From Benincasa hispida (lineage: Eukaryota; Streptophyta; Magnoliopsida; Cucurbitales; Cucurbitaceae): DNA of 64,000 nucleotides. The first letter of the stretch is position 1; each line of letters opens with the position of its first letter. The stretch covers positions 6,832,002 through 6,896,001 of the forward strand of contig NC_052356.1 in the NCBI RefSeq assembly GCF_009727055.1, given 5' to 3'. The notes below the pieces were generated by a model. The model was not told the origin of the DNA and did no database searches. It saw only the letters and a program-made list of their open reading frames with translations. The translations under genes and the position numbers were made by a program. Below, one piece after another: positions 34,425-46,138 of this stretch.

Positions 34425-34759
34425 ACTTGACAACCAAAATACATCAAGTATTTATTAAGTTGTCAGTTTTTGAGTGTCAAGAAGAAATTATATTTGACAA
34501 GTAAAAAATGTCAAGTTAAGAAAACCTTGATCCATAATAAATGTCAAGAATTTGAATACTTGACATTTAAAATAAATCAGCATATGTCATATACTTGACA
34601 GTTATAAAATATTAAGTAAATTATAGCACTTGACGCTTTTAGCTAGTAAAAAAAATTCTCTTATTCTTGACACTAGATTACTTGACGTTTTTAAAAACTT
34701 CAAATAACACTATACTTGACTTTAAAAAAATGTTAAGTAATACAACATTTGTAGTAGTG
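34425..34759. mobile_element. One terminus of a CACTA (EnSpm) DNA transposon
   Basis: On the minus strand the sequence starts CACTACTACAAATGTTG at 34759, a typical CACTA terminal inverted repeat. The next 330 bases hold about a dozen copies of TTGACA/TGTCAA in both orientations (for example CTTGACATTT, ATGTCAAG), the subterminal repeats to which CACTA transposases bind. I could not find the opposite terminus or a transposase nearby, so this is probably a truncated end or a highly deleted copy. Confidence 0.65.
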
Positions 34760-35652
34760 GAAGTTCATAAAATTCCAATTTCAATACAAAGACCTCCAAA
34801 TTAGCAACCGAACCACTAATATTTCCAACTACTTTTTTTTTTTCTTTTACCTTGGTAGCAACTTGAGAAGTTTTTGTTTTAAAATCGGAATTTTGTGAAC
34901 TTTGTTCCTTTAAATTCAATACTCAGAGTAGTCTCCATTTTATAATACTTATGTGACAGTATGCACTTGTCCTTAGGACTATTCGACATTGCTCAGTCGT
35001 CTGTCTCATTGTTAACATATTATAGATCATTTACCTCATTACATTTTTAGATACTTTTGATTTTTCTTTACAGGGATTACTGCATGAACTTTATATCATA
35101 TTGTCAAACTTTAATGGTATATTTTGTAGTATCATTTTCTTGTCCTTCTAGATTTTGTCTATAGTTTGGTTTATTTAAAGTTGTCAACAATAAATATAAT
35201 GTAAGATATTCTATGTAATTGTGTTATTAATATGTAAATCAATTTTGATTGGGAGTTTTGATTATGAATGAGTATTTAGCAAGTGTATAAGTAAAAATAA
35301 ACCTATTCACTCTCTTTTTCCTAAAATTATAGTAGTCAACATCGCAAATACTTCGATTTTGGCGGACCATGCTCCACCCTGGTGAACTTATGCGATTTCG
35401 ACGTATCCAGATGCCAAAGGCGAATCTTTTCATGGTTCGTAGGACCAACACCATTCGAAGGTGGGTGGCATGCCAAGTTCTTAGACATTTTTCATTACCA
35501 ATAGTTATTTGTAGCTATACATCCCAACTTTCTTATCCCTGTTTGGGGTGAGCAAATGGGTCTCCCAAGCCCAACCAAAATAAATAAATAAATAAAAAGA
35601 TTTCATAAATAAACTCAAGAATATTAGACCCCAAACTTTGTCATAATTTTTA
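34760..35652. other. Unassigned DNA between CACTA end and MITE
   Basis: Mostly AT-rich. An island of ordinary composition at 35340-35560 holds overlapping open frames on both strands (71 codons minus, 60 codons plus) with no motif I know. It could be a fragment of a retrotransposon leader or a gene relic, but I cannot decide. The stretch ends at the TTA (35650-35652) that flanks the MITE. Confidence 0.4.
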
Positions 35653-35936
35653 GGGGACGTTTGGGGCAAGTAGTTAGTATTATAGTCTAGACTATTATAG
35701 TTGGATTATAATATTTTATGTTCGGTTGGACTATTTTAATTTGAATTATAATAGTATGTGTTTGAGGGGTAAACTATTTTAGTTTGAGAAGAAAATAGTA
35801 AACACTAGCAAAAAAATAAATACGGTAGCAAATGGAGTTTTTGAAATAGTGTTGATTGTAGCTAATTGGAGACTACAAAATAGTATTTAAGAGGCGATTA
35901 TTATAATCTTGGATAGTCCTTACCTCAAACGTCCTC
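35653..35936. mobile_element. Tourist-like (PIF/Harbinger) MITE
   Basis: The element is 284 bases. The left end reads GGGGACGTTTGGGGCAAG; the right end, reverse-complemented, reads GAGGACGTTTGAGGTAAG, matching at 15 of 18 positions. It is flanked by TTA on both sides (35650-35652 and 35937-35939), the target preferred by PIF/Harbinger transposons. The interior is AT-rich and non-coding, with repeated TATTATAGT words. It would depend on a transposase encoded elsewhere. Confidence 0.8.
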
Positions 35937-37600
35937 TTAAATTTTTCAGTTTTTGCTATTCTTCAATTCCAAACCCCAAATTTTGCTACCAAATAAAAAA
36001 TTTCCCCCAACTCTCCCTTTTTTTCTTCCAAGAAACAGTTTAATGGGCTGGTTATTTTCCTTAATGTTATAGTCCATTTACTATTAAGGTCTTCTCTACG
36101 TTCTAAAAAATCACACAAAAGGAAAAAAATGGCTCATCTCCCATCCACACGTCCATTAAGGAATTTTAAATTAATTTCAAAATAAATTTAGAACGAAGGG
36201 AAAACTTGAGGAGGGTATTTTGACAATTTCCCAACGATTTTTTTTTTTTTTTTGAAATTTTACTTAAATATTATATAATCTTTTTTGAAAAAATGGTTCA
36301 TCTCCCATCCATGGCCCGATTATTTTGGATTTTTTCGGTAAAAATCACGAACCATTAACACCGAGATTCTATCCATTTTTCTAAATATTATATAGTCGTT
36401 TTATATCAAATCTTATCTAATTTTTCAAATTTTTTAATCCAAATATCAAAATTTGCCAAAAATTAAGTAAGATTTGGGAGATATATACAACATCGGTGTA
36501 AAAACTAACACCAAAATTCTATATAATGGGGCTTTCTTGGTGAAATCTCAGATTAACACCGACATTCTTTATGTTTTTCTAAATCTTTTTTTTATTTGCA
36601 AAATTTGATCTTTTACAAAATTTAATAATCACAATGCACTTGAGATCCAATTGAAAAATCATAATTAGTATATTCATTTGAAAATTTGGAAATTCATATA
36701 TAATTGTGGAAACAAAAATTAGGGTACAGATTTGAAAGGTTACGTAAAAATGATATAAGATTTGGTAAAAATAATTGAATATGGAGAAAGTTAAAAAAAA
36801 TATATAAGATTTGGAAAGATTATATAATATTTTGAAAAATTAGTGGGATCCCGATGTTAATCTACTTGAAATTACTTAGAAAAAGATAACTTTTTAACTA
36901 ACTCTCGATGATCGATTTCCCACGAGATGGACTGAAAAGATATTCAAATCTGTTTGTTTTCAAGAACTGAAAAGGTGTGATTTTTGAGCATGTATATATC
37001 CTAGTTATTTTATTCATGTCAAATGTATATGGAAATGTTTTAACGTACAATATAGATAATTGTGATATCATGTATATATGGTGGCATTTAAATATATCGT
37101 TTTGAGTTATCAGTCTTAGTAGATTAAAAAAATCATTTACATAACTATGTAACATGTATGAACACTATTATTATAACATAAATATATTTGATGATGTATG
37201 TATGTATATATGTATGCATGTATGTATAAACTGGTAGCATGTATGTATATTGTTATTGTACAATCATCCATATAATTTTAAGGACTTTGTAATACAATGT
37301 GAAAAACTTTTGTATACTGCAATATATGTGATATATGTTTGTGGTTATGATACATAAAATTAACTAAGGATTGATTGTTACCTAATTAGGTTTTGAATAT
37401 ATACTAGTTGGTTTGTATATTCAATTGTATATATTAAGAATGTTTGGAGGAACACTGCATATTATGTATATACTGTTGTTTAAATATATTGTTTTAAGAT
37501 ATCTCTGTTACTACTATATTGATATTGTTGTATGACGTTGCCTAAAGATTAAAAGTACATGATAATGGTATGTGTCAAATTACCAGGAAAAAAATCAAAT
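35937..37600. other. AT-rich DNA with short internal repeats
   Basis: No gene is supported. ATGG(C/T)TCATCTCCCATCCA occurs at about 36129 and 36293. Words around AACACCGAGATTCTAT recur near 36358, 36505 and 36550, so this may be a degraded repeat or MITE-like unit. A TGTA/TATG simple repeat lies at about 37195-37232. Confidence 0.45.
37195..37232. repeat. TATG/TGTA microsatellite
   Basis: Imperfect tetranucleotide repeat of the type ATGTATGTATATATGTATG, interrupted once by TGCA. It may be length-polymorphic. Confidence 0.75.
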
Positions 37601-39421
37601 AGAGGATGAAGCGACCGACTTCTAGAATCAACCAGTAGATGGGGATCTAAGAAGAAATATGAAAACAGTATTGTTGTCGACATTTCCTCTCATGATGTAC
37701 ATGAATATAGATTGCTTACTCAGAGATATGACAAATGATTTCATACCATTAAGAGTAGTCCTATCCGAAGATCAAATTGAAGAAGAAACGAAAATATAAA
37801 TAATTGGAACACAAATCGTCCATATCGATACTCTTTTTAGGTATAACACATATACTATCATATTTGTCTAAATCACGATACTTGTTAAATTATCAAAATG
37901 AACGATTTTATCATGTAGAAGCATAACCCTAATACTCGTGATTGTAACAAACAAAATTCTAATGATGAAGATGATGTTGTTACCCAAACATTTGGTGAGA
38001 TATTATTATTAGGAAACAACTTAAGTTATATGCTATATATTGTTTAAGGTTGCAAAACACTTGAAAAGTGATTTCTTAGGCTTAGATTTTGGTCAGTTTT
38101 ATTTCAAAAATGAGTTCTTCAATGCTTTATTTGTTTATTTTGTAGAAATCGAGCATTTAAACCGAAATAAGAAAAATTGGACGTAAATGACGAAAATATA
38201 CCGATGGAAGGTCAAACTTTGACCTACGACAAAGAAAAGGTTGAACAAAGGTCAAAAAGTGTGGAAAAGGGCATGCACCGTGTGCTACAATGTTGTGTGC
38301 GACACCAAAATTTGAGAAGGGTCAAAAGAGTGGTGTCGCAGTGGAGAGAAGATGGTGAAAGTACATGTATTGGTAGATGGCACATCAAATGTCTCAATAG
38401 GTGCAGAGGTGTCTGAGATCTATTAGTCATAGGGTGTTTGAGATGTTGTAGGAGGACTTCGAGATATGGTGATAGTAGGTGGTAGAAGAGGCAGTGTCAA
38501 AGATCTAGTGGTAGTCGATTCTAAAGGACTCGTGGATCGAGTGGTATGGGTCATGCATTCATCAACGTCCATTGTCCTCATACCCTATATATCACTGTGT
38601 AGACATATTAATGATAATTATCATTAACTAAAAGTAATGTACCCTAAACATACCTTACATTTCTATAACAAAAGTCATGTAAGGTGTGTTTAACAAAAGT
38701 AATGTACCCTAAACATACCTTATATATCACTAAATAAACATAGACAATTTATCATCAACTAAAAGTGTATCAACTACGACTTCACATAACCCGTCATTCG
38801 AGACACGGCCCTCCAATCTAAATATTGAATTATCAAATGCCCTAGAAATAGAAATATAGATTGGGTTAGGTATTGACTCGACCTACTCTTTTCTTTTGGG
38901 ATACATTAGAGAGCTTAGGACATTCCTCTTTATAACTTGAAGTACTAGAGGAGGTTTAATTTATGCTTCTCCTCCTGTACGTGGAACATGTTTGAGTGGT
39001 GAATATTATCCACTTCAAGGTCATAGATGGATGACAACTTATACAAATACAAGTTATTGTAGCATTTACTTAGAATAATAAAGGTAGATAGGCAGATCAT
39101 GCGTCAATAATGCTAGGAATTCATGCTAAAAATGATTCTTGCGTTGAAGTGCACACAAAAACATTGATGACTACATATCATGAGTTAACGTGTGTTAAAG
39201 TGTATATTTTGAAGTTATCGCAGGAGTTGATCGCATGTGCTGATCATGATGAAGAAACATTGATTACATGCCTCGAGATCTCTGATCTTGTTCCAGCGGA
39301 TCTCCTGTTGCAACTTCAAAATGATGACCATGATAAAAATGCTGACATCCTCACCTACCTTGTAAGGGATGGTGATTATCTATTGTTGGATCCTCGAGGT
39401 CATCAGAGGATGAATCTATAA
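37601..39421. other. Unassigned stretch with weak coding-like islands
   Basis: Three islands are less AT-rich than their surroundings: 37590-37850, 38160-38560 and 39090-39420. The last holds a 103-codon open frame (39110-39421, plus) with an ordinary amino-acid mix, including DHDEETLITCLEISDL, but no motif that I recognise. Between them, 38628-38660 and 38694-38725 are an imperfect direct repeat around AAAGTAATGTACCCTAAAC. These islands may be relics of a transposon body, but I cannot name one. Confidence 0.35.
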
Positions 39422-39429
39422 GTAGAGCC

Positions 39430-40480
39430 TTGACATCAATGGCAAAGTATCTAGGAATTTTGCCTTAGGCAGAATCCTGTGATCACAAGTGAGAGCACAT
39501 TCAAGAGTTTCTCTGAGAGTTCTCCACTTCCATAGATCACCTCCGATTGACGATCGGAACTACGCCAGAGTAAGAGCCTGATAGAACCTTCTCCACTTCA
39601 CGCTACCATCCCATCACGTAGCCTTTACTTTCATTTGTTGAAAGCAAGATATTGTTGAAAACTAGTCATCCATCTTTCTTTCTTATCTCTACTATTGTAT
39701 TACATTTTGGCTTAAGACATTAATACATCTTGTAATCAATGCATCTACCTATATATCATCATGTCTATCTTCATTATCTTCCTTTCTTGGCCATCACTTT
39801 CTTATTTACCATGTGTTGCTAATCTTCATCGAGTTAGGGATTGGTTAATGTTTTGAACTAAGTTGAATGTTTAGAGGCCAATCCTATTTGCTTAGTGTAT
39901 AATTATTTGAGTGCTTGCCTTTGATCACTCATTGAGTCAAGTAGCTATGACCAACTGTCCGAGAGGGTAAGTAGTAGTGGAACTCACTAAGTAACGTAAG
40001 ATGTGTTTCTAGAGATAGAAATAACCTTATGCTCAATGCATCATCATTCATGTGTCATAGAGATATGATAAATGTGGCTAGCCACCGAGAGGTGTGTGAG
40101 AAATGGATGATACAAGCCAGGATTCTGTTTAAAGCTAAACTTAGATATGTGGCACTAATTTCCCTAAATCCTGCTTTTCCCATGCGATTCTATTACGTAT
40201 TAAACTTGTTTCTCTCAAGACTCTCAGAATTATTCTCCCAATGTTCATTGCCTATTTAGTTAGTTTTAGTCGCATTACTTACTTCATTGCATGTTTCTTA
40301 CTTTCTTTATTTTAGTTACTTATATTTCGCCTTAAACACATTAATTTACAACCGTCCTTAGCTACAAGTCTCCGTGTTCGATCTCGGATCATCCCGAAAA
40401 ACTTGTGATCTTGTTATACTTGGCAAGAGAACAAGAAAACTTGTGACGAAAGTGCATGATCAACTACATTAACGAACATT
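39430..40480 (+). mobile_element. Gypsy-type LTR fragment related to D
   Basis: The end of this stretch (40360-40470) aligns with the reverse complement of 15780-15870 in D. Shared features are the block TGTTCGATCTCGGATCA, AACTTGTGATCTTG and TTATACTTGGCA, in the same order and spacing. The usual continuation into a primer region was replaced by unrelated sequence at about 40485. No target duplication was found, so it is a truncated relic. Confidence 0.55.
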
Positions 40481-40485
40481 CATAT

Positions 40486-40802
40486 TAGCACATAACCATA
40501 TTCAACGCATATTTTCATTGCAACAATGGGCTTGTTCGAGTTTGCACCATCAAAGCCATGATCATCATCAGAACCATCCTCATCCTCATCATTATCATCA
40601 TCCTTATGCTCTGCACCATGATCATCATCCTCTGCATCATCATCTAAATCATATACGAGCCTTTTATCCACCAGGGTCTCCCAATATTGCTTCTCAGCAT
40701 CTAAAATGTAGATCATCGAAGTGACCATTAGTTGCATGAATAATACCAAATCAATATAGTTTGTAGAGAAGCCCTCAATACACTGTCTTTTATACTTAAT
40801 AG
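40486..40802 (-). pseudogene. Unknown acidic protein fragment
   Basis: On the minus strand an open stretch reads KRQCIEGFSTNYIDLVLFM, then LDAEKQYWETLVDKRLVYDL, then about 35 residues that are mostly Asp, Glu and His, before a short hydrophobic end at 40480. I do not recognise the family. The first residues in the open frame (before KYKR) come from the adjacent LTR, which begins at 40803, so the gene was cut by that insertion. The acidic run is low-complexity and could be part of a nuclear protein or of a transposon product. Confidence 0.35.
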
Positions 40803-41884
40803 TGAAGGGATCGAATACTAGCGGAAGCATGTGATCGGCTTTGCTTTGATTTTTTCAAGATAAAATTCAGAAAATAGAAAATCAAAATTACAGAACATCA
40901 CATGTTGCAATTTATGAAGGTTAAACATGAAAAAAGGGAAAAAAAAATCAACAATACCTTAGTAGAACAATCTCTTTTCTATGTGACTTCCTTCTTGTAA
41001 ATGAAAAACTTCTCCTTTGTGAATATCCTTCAAGAAGTCTTCCTTGCTAAAAATCTTGGTAAGGAATCAACTGGTGGGAGTCCTTCTTGAAAGATGAGGA
41101 AAATTGAGAAAGGGAGAATGGGAGAAGAATATAGAGAACTCTTTCTCTTAGTCTTTCTTGTTCAGTGTTTTACACTTAGAGAGAAGGAGAAGGAGAAGGA
41201 GAAGTTTTAATCGTAAAATTGCAAACTGCACACTTCTTCAATACTCAACTACCCTTTATTAAAGAGAGTTATATTAATTAATTAATAATTTTAATTAATA
41301 TCTAATATTTAATTAATTAAATATTTGAATCATAGTCAAATGTACATTTCTCTTTTAACCTATAGTTTAATATGAATCTCATGCATACTAAATTTTAACC
41401 TATAGTTTTAACATGAATCTTATTCACATTAATTTATTATCTGAACCACATAAAAAATATTTATATTCTTCCATATTATATAGTTTAAATTTTAATTATA
41501 TTCAAAATTTAAATATATAATAATATATCTACATACATTACATTTTATATAAATTGTATATGATACAATAAGTATATTTTCTCCTAAATTAATTTGAACA
41601 TTTTAAATTATTCATTCAATACTTTCGTCATTGTTAATCTGTTGTGAGCTAACAAGTGGACCATATGGACCTACAAATTATAAGCTCCAATGATATGAGA
41701 TTAATTAATTAAACTCTTTAATTAATTATCTTCATCCATTAACTATGGGGAAAACCACTATAGACCCGTAGTTACACTTTTATGCATTGTAGGACAAGTT
41801 GATCCTTCACGAGTTGTTCGTAATTACAGTTGGGTGAAATATATGTTTTACCCCTATAACTGTAGGACAACTTTGTGTCCTTAA
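40803..41884 (-). repeat. Copia LTR fragment K
   Basis: The left end TGAAGGGATCGAAT is the usual outer end of this LTR family on the plus strand (compare TGAAGGAAATC at 1756 and TGAAGGATCTC at 6365). The body runs through AT-rich DNA to the blocks around AGCTCCAATGATATGAGA and CCTATAACTGTAGGAC. It breaks off at 41884, where LTR L starts in the opposite orientation. Confidence 0.7.
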
Positions 41885-42512
41885 GTGTTGGGATTTGTGC
41901 CATAAAGTCTTGTATTTATTAGTTGATTAATTTAATTATTAACTATACAATATTGATTTATCCATTAACCGAAAAAATCCAAGGTTATTATATGTAGTCT
42001 TGAATAGTATGTAGTTGACATACGAGGTGGAGGATGTTCATAAAATAACCTAAAGTTATATAGTACATGGATAAGGTTGAGTGTCTTTTCCTTGTGACAT
42101 TATGGATAAGACCTACTTTATAATAGTTACAAATGATTTGATCCAAGTTGTTCATGTGAATACATGTGAGTGGTAGTATCTTATACAAAGAGTTTGTATT
42201 AGACCGGACCACGAAATATTTAATCTCTCTTTGTAAACCCGTGAATTGATGAGATTAATATTTCATATGATGATTATGTTCGACTTGATTTTAATCTTGA
42301 GTGATTTATGAACTCCTGAATGTGAGATTAATCCTTTGATTTGCGCAGGTGAGAGTGGCCTAAATTGTTGACTCAATAAGTCCACCATTTTTAGGACTTA
42401 ACTAAATGGGGAGTTGGGAACATATTTTCACAAATTCATTCCTTCCTGCATAAAGTAAGTAGATGAGTAGTTCCCTTAAGTGCTGATTTTGAGTCTTGAA
42501 CAAGGAGTCCCA

Positions 42513-45500
42513 TGTTAGACGGAATCTACGTTGTTAATAAACCCCAAACCTAAACAAATAAATTTATAATGCTCTGTTCCTTCAACTAGTACTTAAAAAG
42601 GTAGTAAAAGTGGAAAGCACGGGTCGATTCACAGGGAATCTATGTTCGCTTAACTAAATTGCAAACTCGAAAGGGTAACCAAAATGGGGGGTTTTGTTTA
42701 TGTGAAGAAAATTAAGAAAAACAAGAAAAAGTAATTGAGAAATTCAAAATAGAGACTCTATTTTGTTAAATTGATCTAGCCTAGTTTAGTGTCCTCTTAA
42801 TGTATTGACTTTTGAACAATTAATGACTCTTGTTAATAATGTACTTAGTCCAGGTAAGATTAAGAAGTGATTTTATTGACTAAGAACAAACAAGTAACTT
42901 GGAAAGACCTAGGTTACAAATTTGATTGTTCTTGATTTTTAACTAAACATGCAAGATTATGGAAAGATTATTCAAGATAACCCTAAATCCATACATCAAC
43001 ATGAATTAGTTCTTACCCTAAAAATCAAACACATTGACATGCCCAATTTCAAGCCTTCATTGAATTAAAGAATTTTGTCCAAGATTCTAAAATCCAATGC
43101 ATAGAAATTAATTCCACAATCAAGAACGAATTTTTTAGTAAGTATTCATTACAAAAATATCAAGAATTTGAATGAGAAATTATAGAATTTTACAGCCTCA
43201 TACCAAAAAGATTAAGATTTAACCTAAACTAAACTAGAATTACATACCTTAATGAAGCATTTCTTACAAGATTTGATGAAAGATAAGCATAGATGCCTCA
43301 AAGATATGAAGAAAATCAAACAAAAAGTATAGAAAGGTAAGAAAATTGAGTAAAAATTGAGTTAAGTTCTGATCTCCCTCGTAAAATGGTGAAAATTTTC
43401 TTTTATATCAAGAGTGTAGCATTGCAACATTGAGGATAACGTTACAACTCTCTTATCGGCTTCAAACCTCAAACGTTGGAATAGGGTTAAGGTAGCATTG
43501 CAACTCTAGGACCAATTTGGCAGGCACATGCAGAATCCTTCTTTCTTTGTCAAAACCCATAGCGCCACGACGTTGAGGGTAGCGTTGCGATGTTACCCTG
43601 TTTCCTTGCCTATTGCCTTTTAGCGTTGTACAATAGCGTTGGGATAGGGCTGTGATGTTATTGGGTCGCCAGATGCTTCAATTGAGTGGCATTTTGGTAA
43701 TTTTGGTGACTTCTTCTAATTTTATGCTTCTAGGCTTCCTTTTTATATCAATTTGGGGCATTTTTCTTCTAAGCGACTCCTTTGGTCCTTGGGATGAATT
43801 TACCTATAAAACAAACATTTTATGCATAAAAATTGTACAAATATGATAGAATTAGGGATATAAAACTAGCTCTTTTTAAGAGCTTCAAACATCCCTAACT
43901 TAACTCTTGATCGTCCCAAGCAAGGAAAAATACAAATATACATTCAAGCAAAAAGGATTTATTCATTTAATTAAATTATTTGATTCATTCAATCATTTGG
44001 TTTATTCAATTGGCTCAACTCAATCATTTGATTTACTTGATCAGGTGATTCTAATCTTGAGTCTCAACAGTCTAGAAAGTAATCCAATCAGTCACTTAGA
44101 TAGTCAAAGATTTGCAAACAATCAATTGAAACTCATTTTTAAAAATAGTTTTTCTACTAAAATCATGGAAGAAAGAATGCAATAGCTCTCGTTATTTTAG
44201 AGTCTAAGACATCGGAAAGGGTTTATTTAACTCTCATTACCTCTTTTCCCTACTCTGCCTTGATTATCGTCTTAAGACATACCACCTTGCAAAAAAAAGA
44301 GAGACAATACTAAGCTAAGGGTGCCTAAAAACTCACACACACGAAATGTAGAAGATATCTTTTTTACCTAGAGGGCTAGCTTTTACACTCAACCGTCGGG
44401 AATCTATTCACTCTTTTCTTACGAGGCCCAAACTAGACACGATGGAGGTAGCTTTTTTTTACCTCTATCTATGCACACACACACTTTTTTTTTAGCTAGC
44501 TAGCATTGTTTTTTTTTTTTTTTTAATGCATTAGATGATTTTTTTTATAGCATCTATTTTTATCATTACATACTAGACCATTTTTTATCCACTTTGTCTA
44601 GTCTTGCTTCTAAAACAATTTGGTTACTCTAAAGGCTAAAGGTGGGCCTTTCGAGGTGACAAAGAAAGTCAAGAAAGATAAACCTTTTTCAGAAGTTTAG
44701 GTTTCTAAAATGAACTTTAAACAAGACATTCAATTTTCTTTTCATGAGATTGACAAGATTTTTTTCTTTTAAAAAATGAGGTCAAAATTTTGTTTGAAAA
44801 TTTTTTGTATCTAAGATCTTGTTTGCATACACTTAAAGGAGTGTGTCATCAACTTTTCATTCATTAGAAAGAAATGATTGAGTAAAAACAAAATGAATTA
44901 ATTTTTTCTATTGTATCTTCATACATTCAAATAATCAAACATTCATATATTTAAAGCAAAAAAATGTAAAGCTTAGAGTCCCAAAAAATTTTTAGAGCAT
45001 AAAAAATCAAGCAGCAAAAATAAGCTTCAAGAATCACGAAATTTTAAAGGAGTCAAAGTATGTCATCAAAATATAAAAACCACAGAAAACGCAAACCACA
45101 AACCCGAGCTCAAATGGTCAAGGGTTATCCAGATATGCATATATCATCTATGTGAAATAAAAATTTTGTAGCATGATCTATCATCTAGATATTAAGCCAA
45201 ACTCAAAGCAAGCATGCATCGTACCCATCCCAACTTTAAAAGCTAACATTGTCCTCAATGTTGTAAAACAAAAAGAAAAGCACGTGGACAAAATAGATGA
45301 AGGGGAATAGAGAACTCCTCTGATTTTTGGACTGGTGTTTGAATAAGCATGAAACACTTCTCTTCTTTTATTTTTAAGATTATCTGCAAAGAAAGAGATT
45401 CAAATTTATTTCAATTATTTATTACTAAACATTAAACTAAACCTAAGAAAAAGAAAAAGAAAAGAAAAGAAAAGAACTAAACTAGAAAGAAAAAAAAGTT

Positions 45501-45770
45501 TAAAATCCAAATGATCTAGCATTGGGATAGGGTTGTGACACTGTTGGGATGCTAGATGCTTCAATTGAGTGCCATTTTGGTAATTTTGGTGACTTCTTCA
45601 ATTTCATGCTTCTAGGCTTCATTTTGACTCTAATGTAGGACATTTTTCTTCTAAGTGACTTTTTTAGTCCTAGGGATGAATTTACCTATAAAACAAACAT
45701 TTTATGCATAAGAATTGTACAAATATGATAGAATTAGGGATATAAAACTAACTCTTTTCAAGAGCTATCA
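42513..45770 (+). mobile_element. Non-coding LTR element H
   Basis: H starts TGTTAGACGG at 42513 and ends GAGCTATCA at 45770. It is flanked by TCCCA (42508-42512) and CCCCA (45771-45775); the uninterrupted LTR family reads TCCCACCCTC at this place. The 5' LTR is 42513-43887. The 3' LTR is present only as its last 250 bases (from about 45515), a close copy of 43640-43887. The interior (43888-45510) has no frame longer than 92 codons and no pol motif; it contains poly-T runs and a purine-rich stretch just before the 3' LTR. The block near AAGCACGGGTCGATTCACAG (42615) suggests a gypsy-type relic. Confidence 0.7.
43640..43887 (+). repeat. End of 5' LTR of H, repeated at 45524-45770
   Basis: About 250 bases are shared with 45524-45770, including the words GGGATGAATTTACCTA, AACATTTTATGCATAA and AGAATTAGGGATATAAAAC. 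Differences are scattered substitutions of roughly one in ten. The repeat proves that H is bounded by LTR sequence on both sides. Confidence 0.85.
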
Positions 45771-46138
45771 CCCCACCCTCTCACTGGCCCGAAAGGGACT
45801 TAGTTTACAGGAATCAGTGTTACTTAAGGAAAAGAGGTAATTATAGGGGTGAAATGGATATTTTGATCCAACTGTAATTATTATCTACTCGTGAAGGATC
45901 GACTTGCTTATACTGATTGTATCTATGGACACAACTCGTCCTATAGTGCATAAGAGTTCAACTACATATCTATAGTGGTTTGCTCAGTGGTTAATAAAGG
46001 AAGTTTAATTAAAGACTGTAATTAATTAATCTTGGATTAGCTTATAATTTGTAGGTCTATAAAGTCCCCTTGCTAGCTCACCATGGGTAAAACAAGGACC
46101 AAAAGCTTAGAATCGCCAATGAATAATTGTTTATGGTT

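Larger units (their letters stand above)
41885..46138 (+). repeat. Copia LTR fragment L, split by element H
   Basis: It starts TGTTGGGATTTGTGCC at 41885, a canonical LTR start, in plus orientation. It continues to 42512, is interrupted by H (42513-45770), resumes at 45771 with a block like CCACCCTCTCACTGG, and can be followed to about 46138, where it is cut in mid-LTR. It begins exactly at its first base after CTTAAG of fragment K, so L probably inserted into K's LTR. Confidence 0.65.

Noticed and set aside
39110..39421. 103-codon open frame as a host gene
   Set aside because: No recognisable domain, no splice context and no homologous frame elsewhere in the window. Kept only as a coding-like island.
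40518..40724. His/Pro-rich open frame, plus strand
   Set aside because: It is the complement of the Asp/Glu-rich stretch of the minus-strand fragment; its composition is a by-product.
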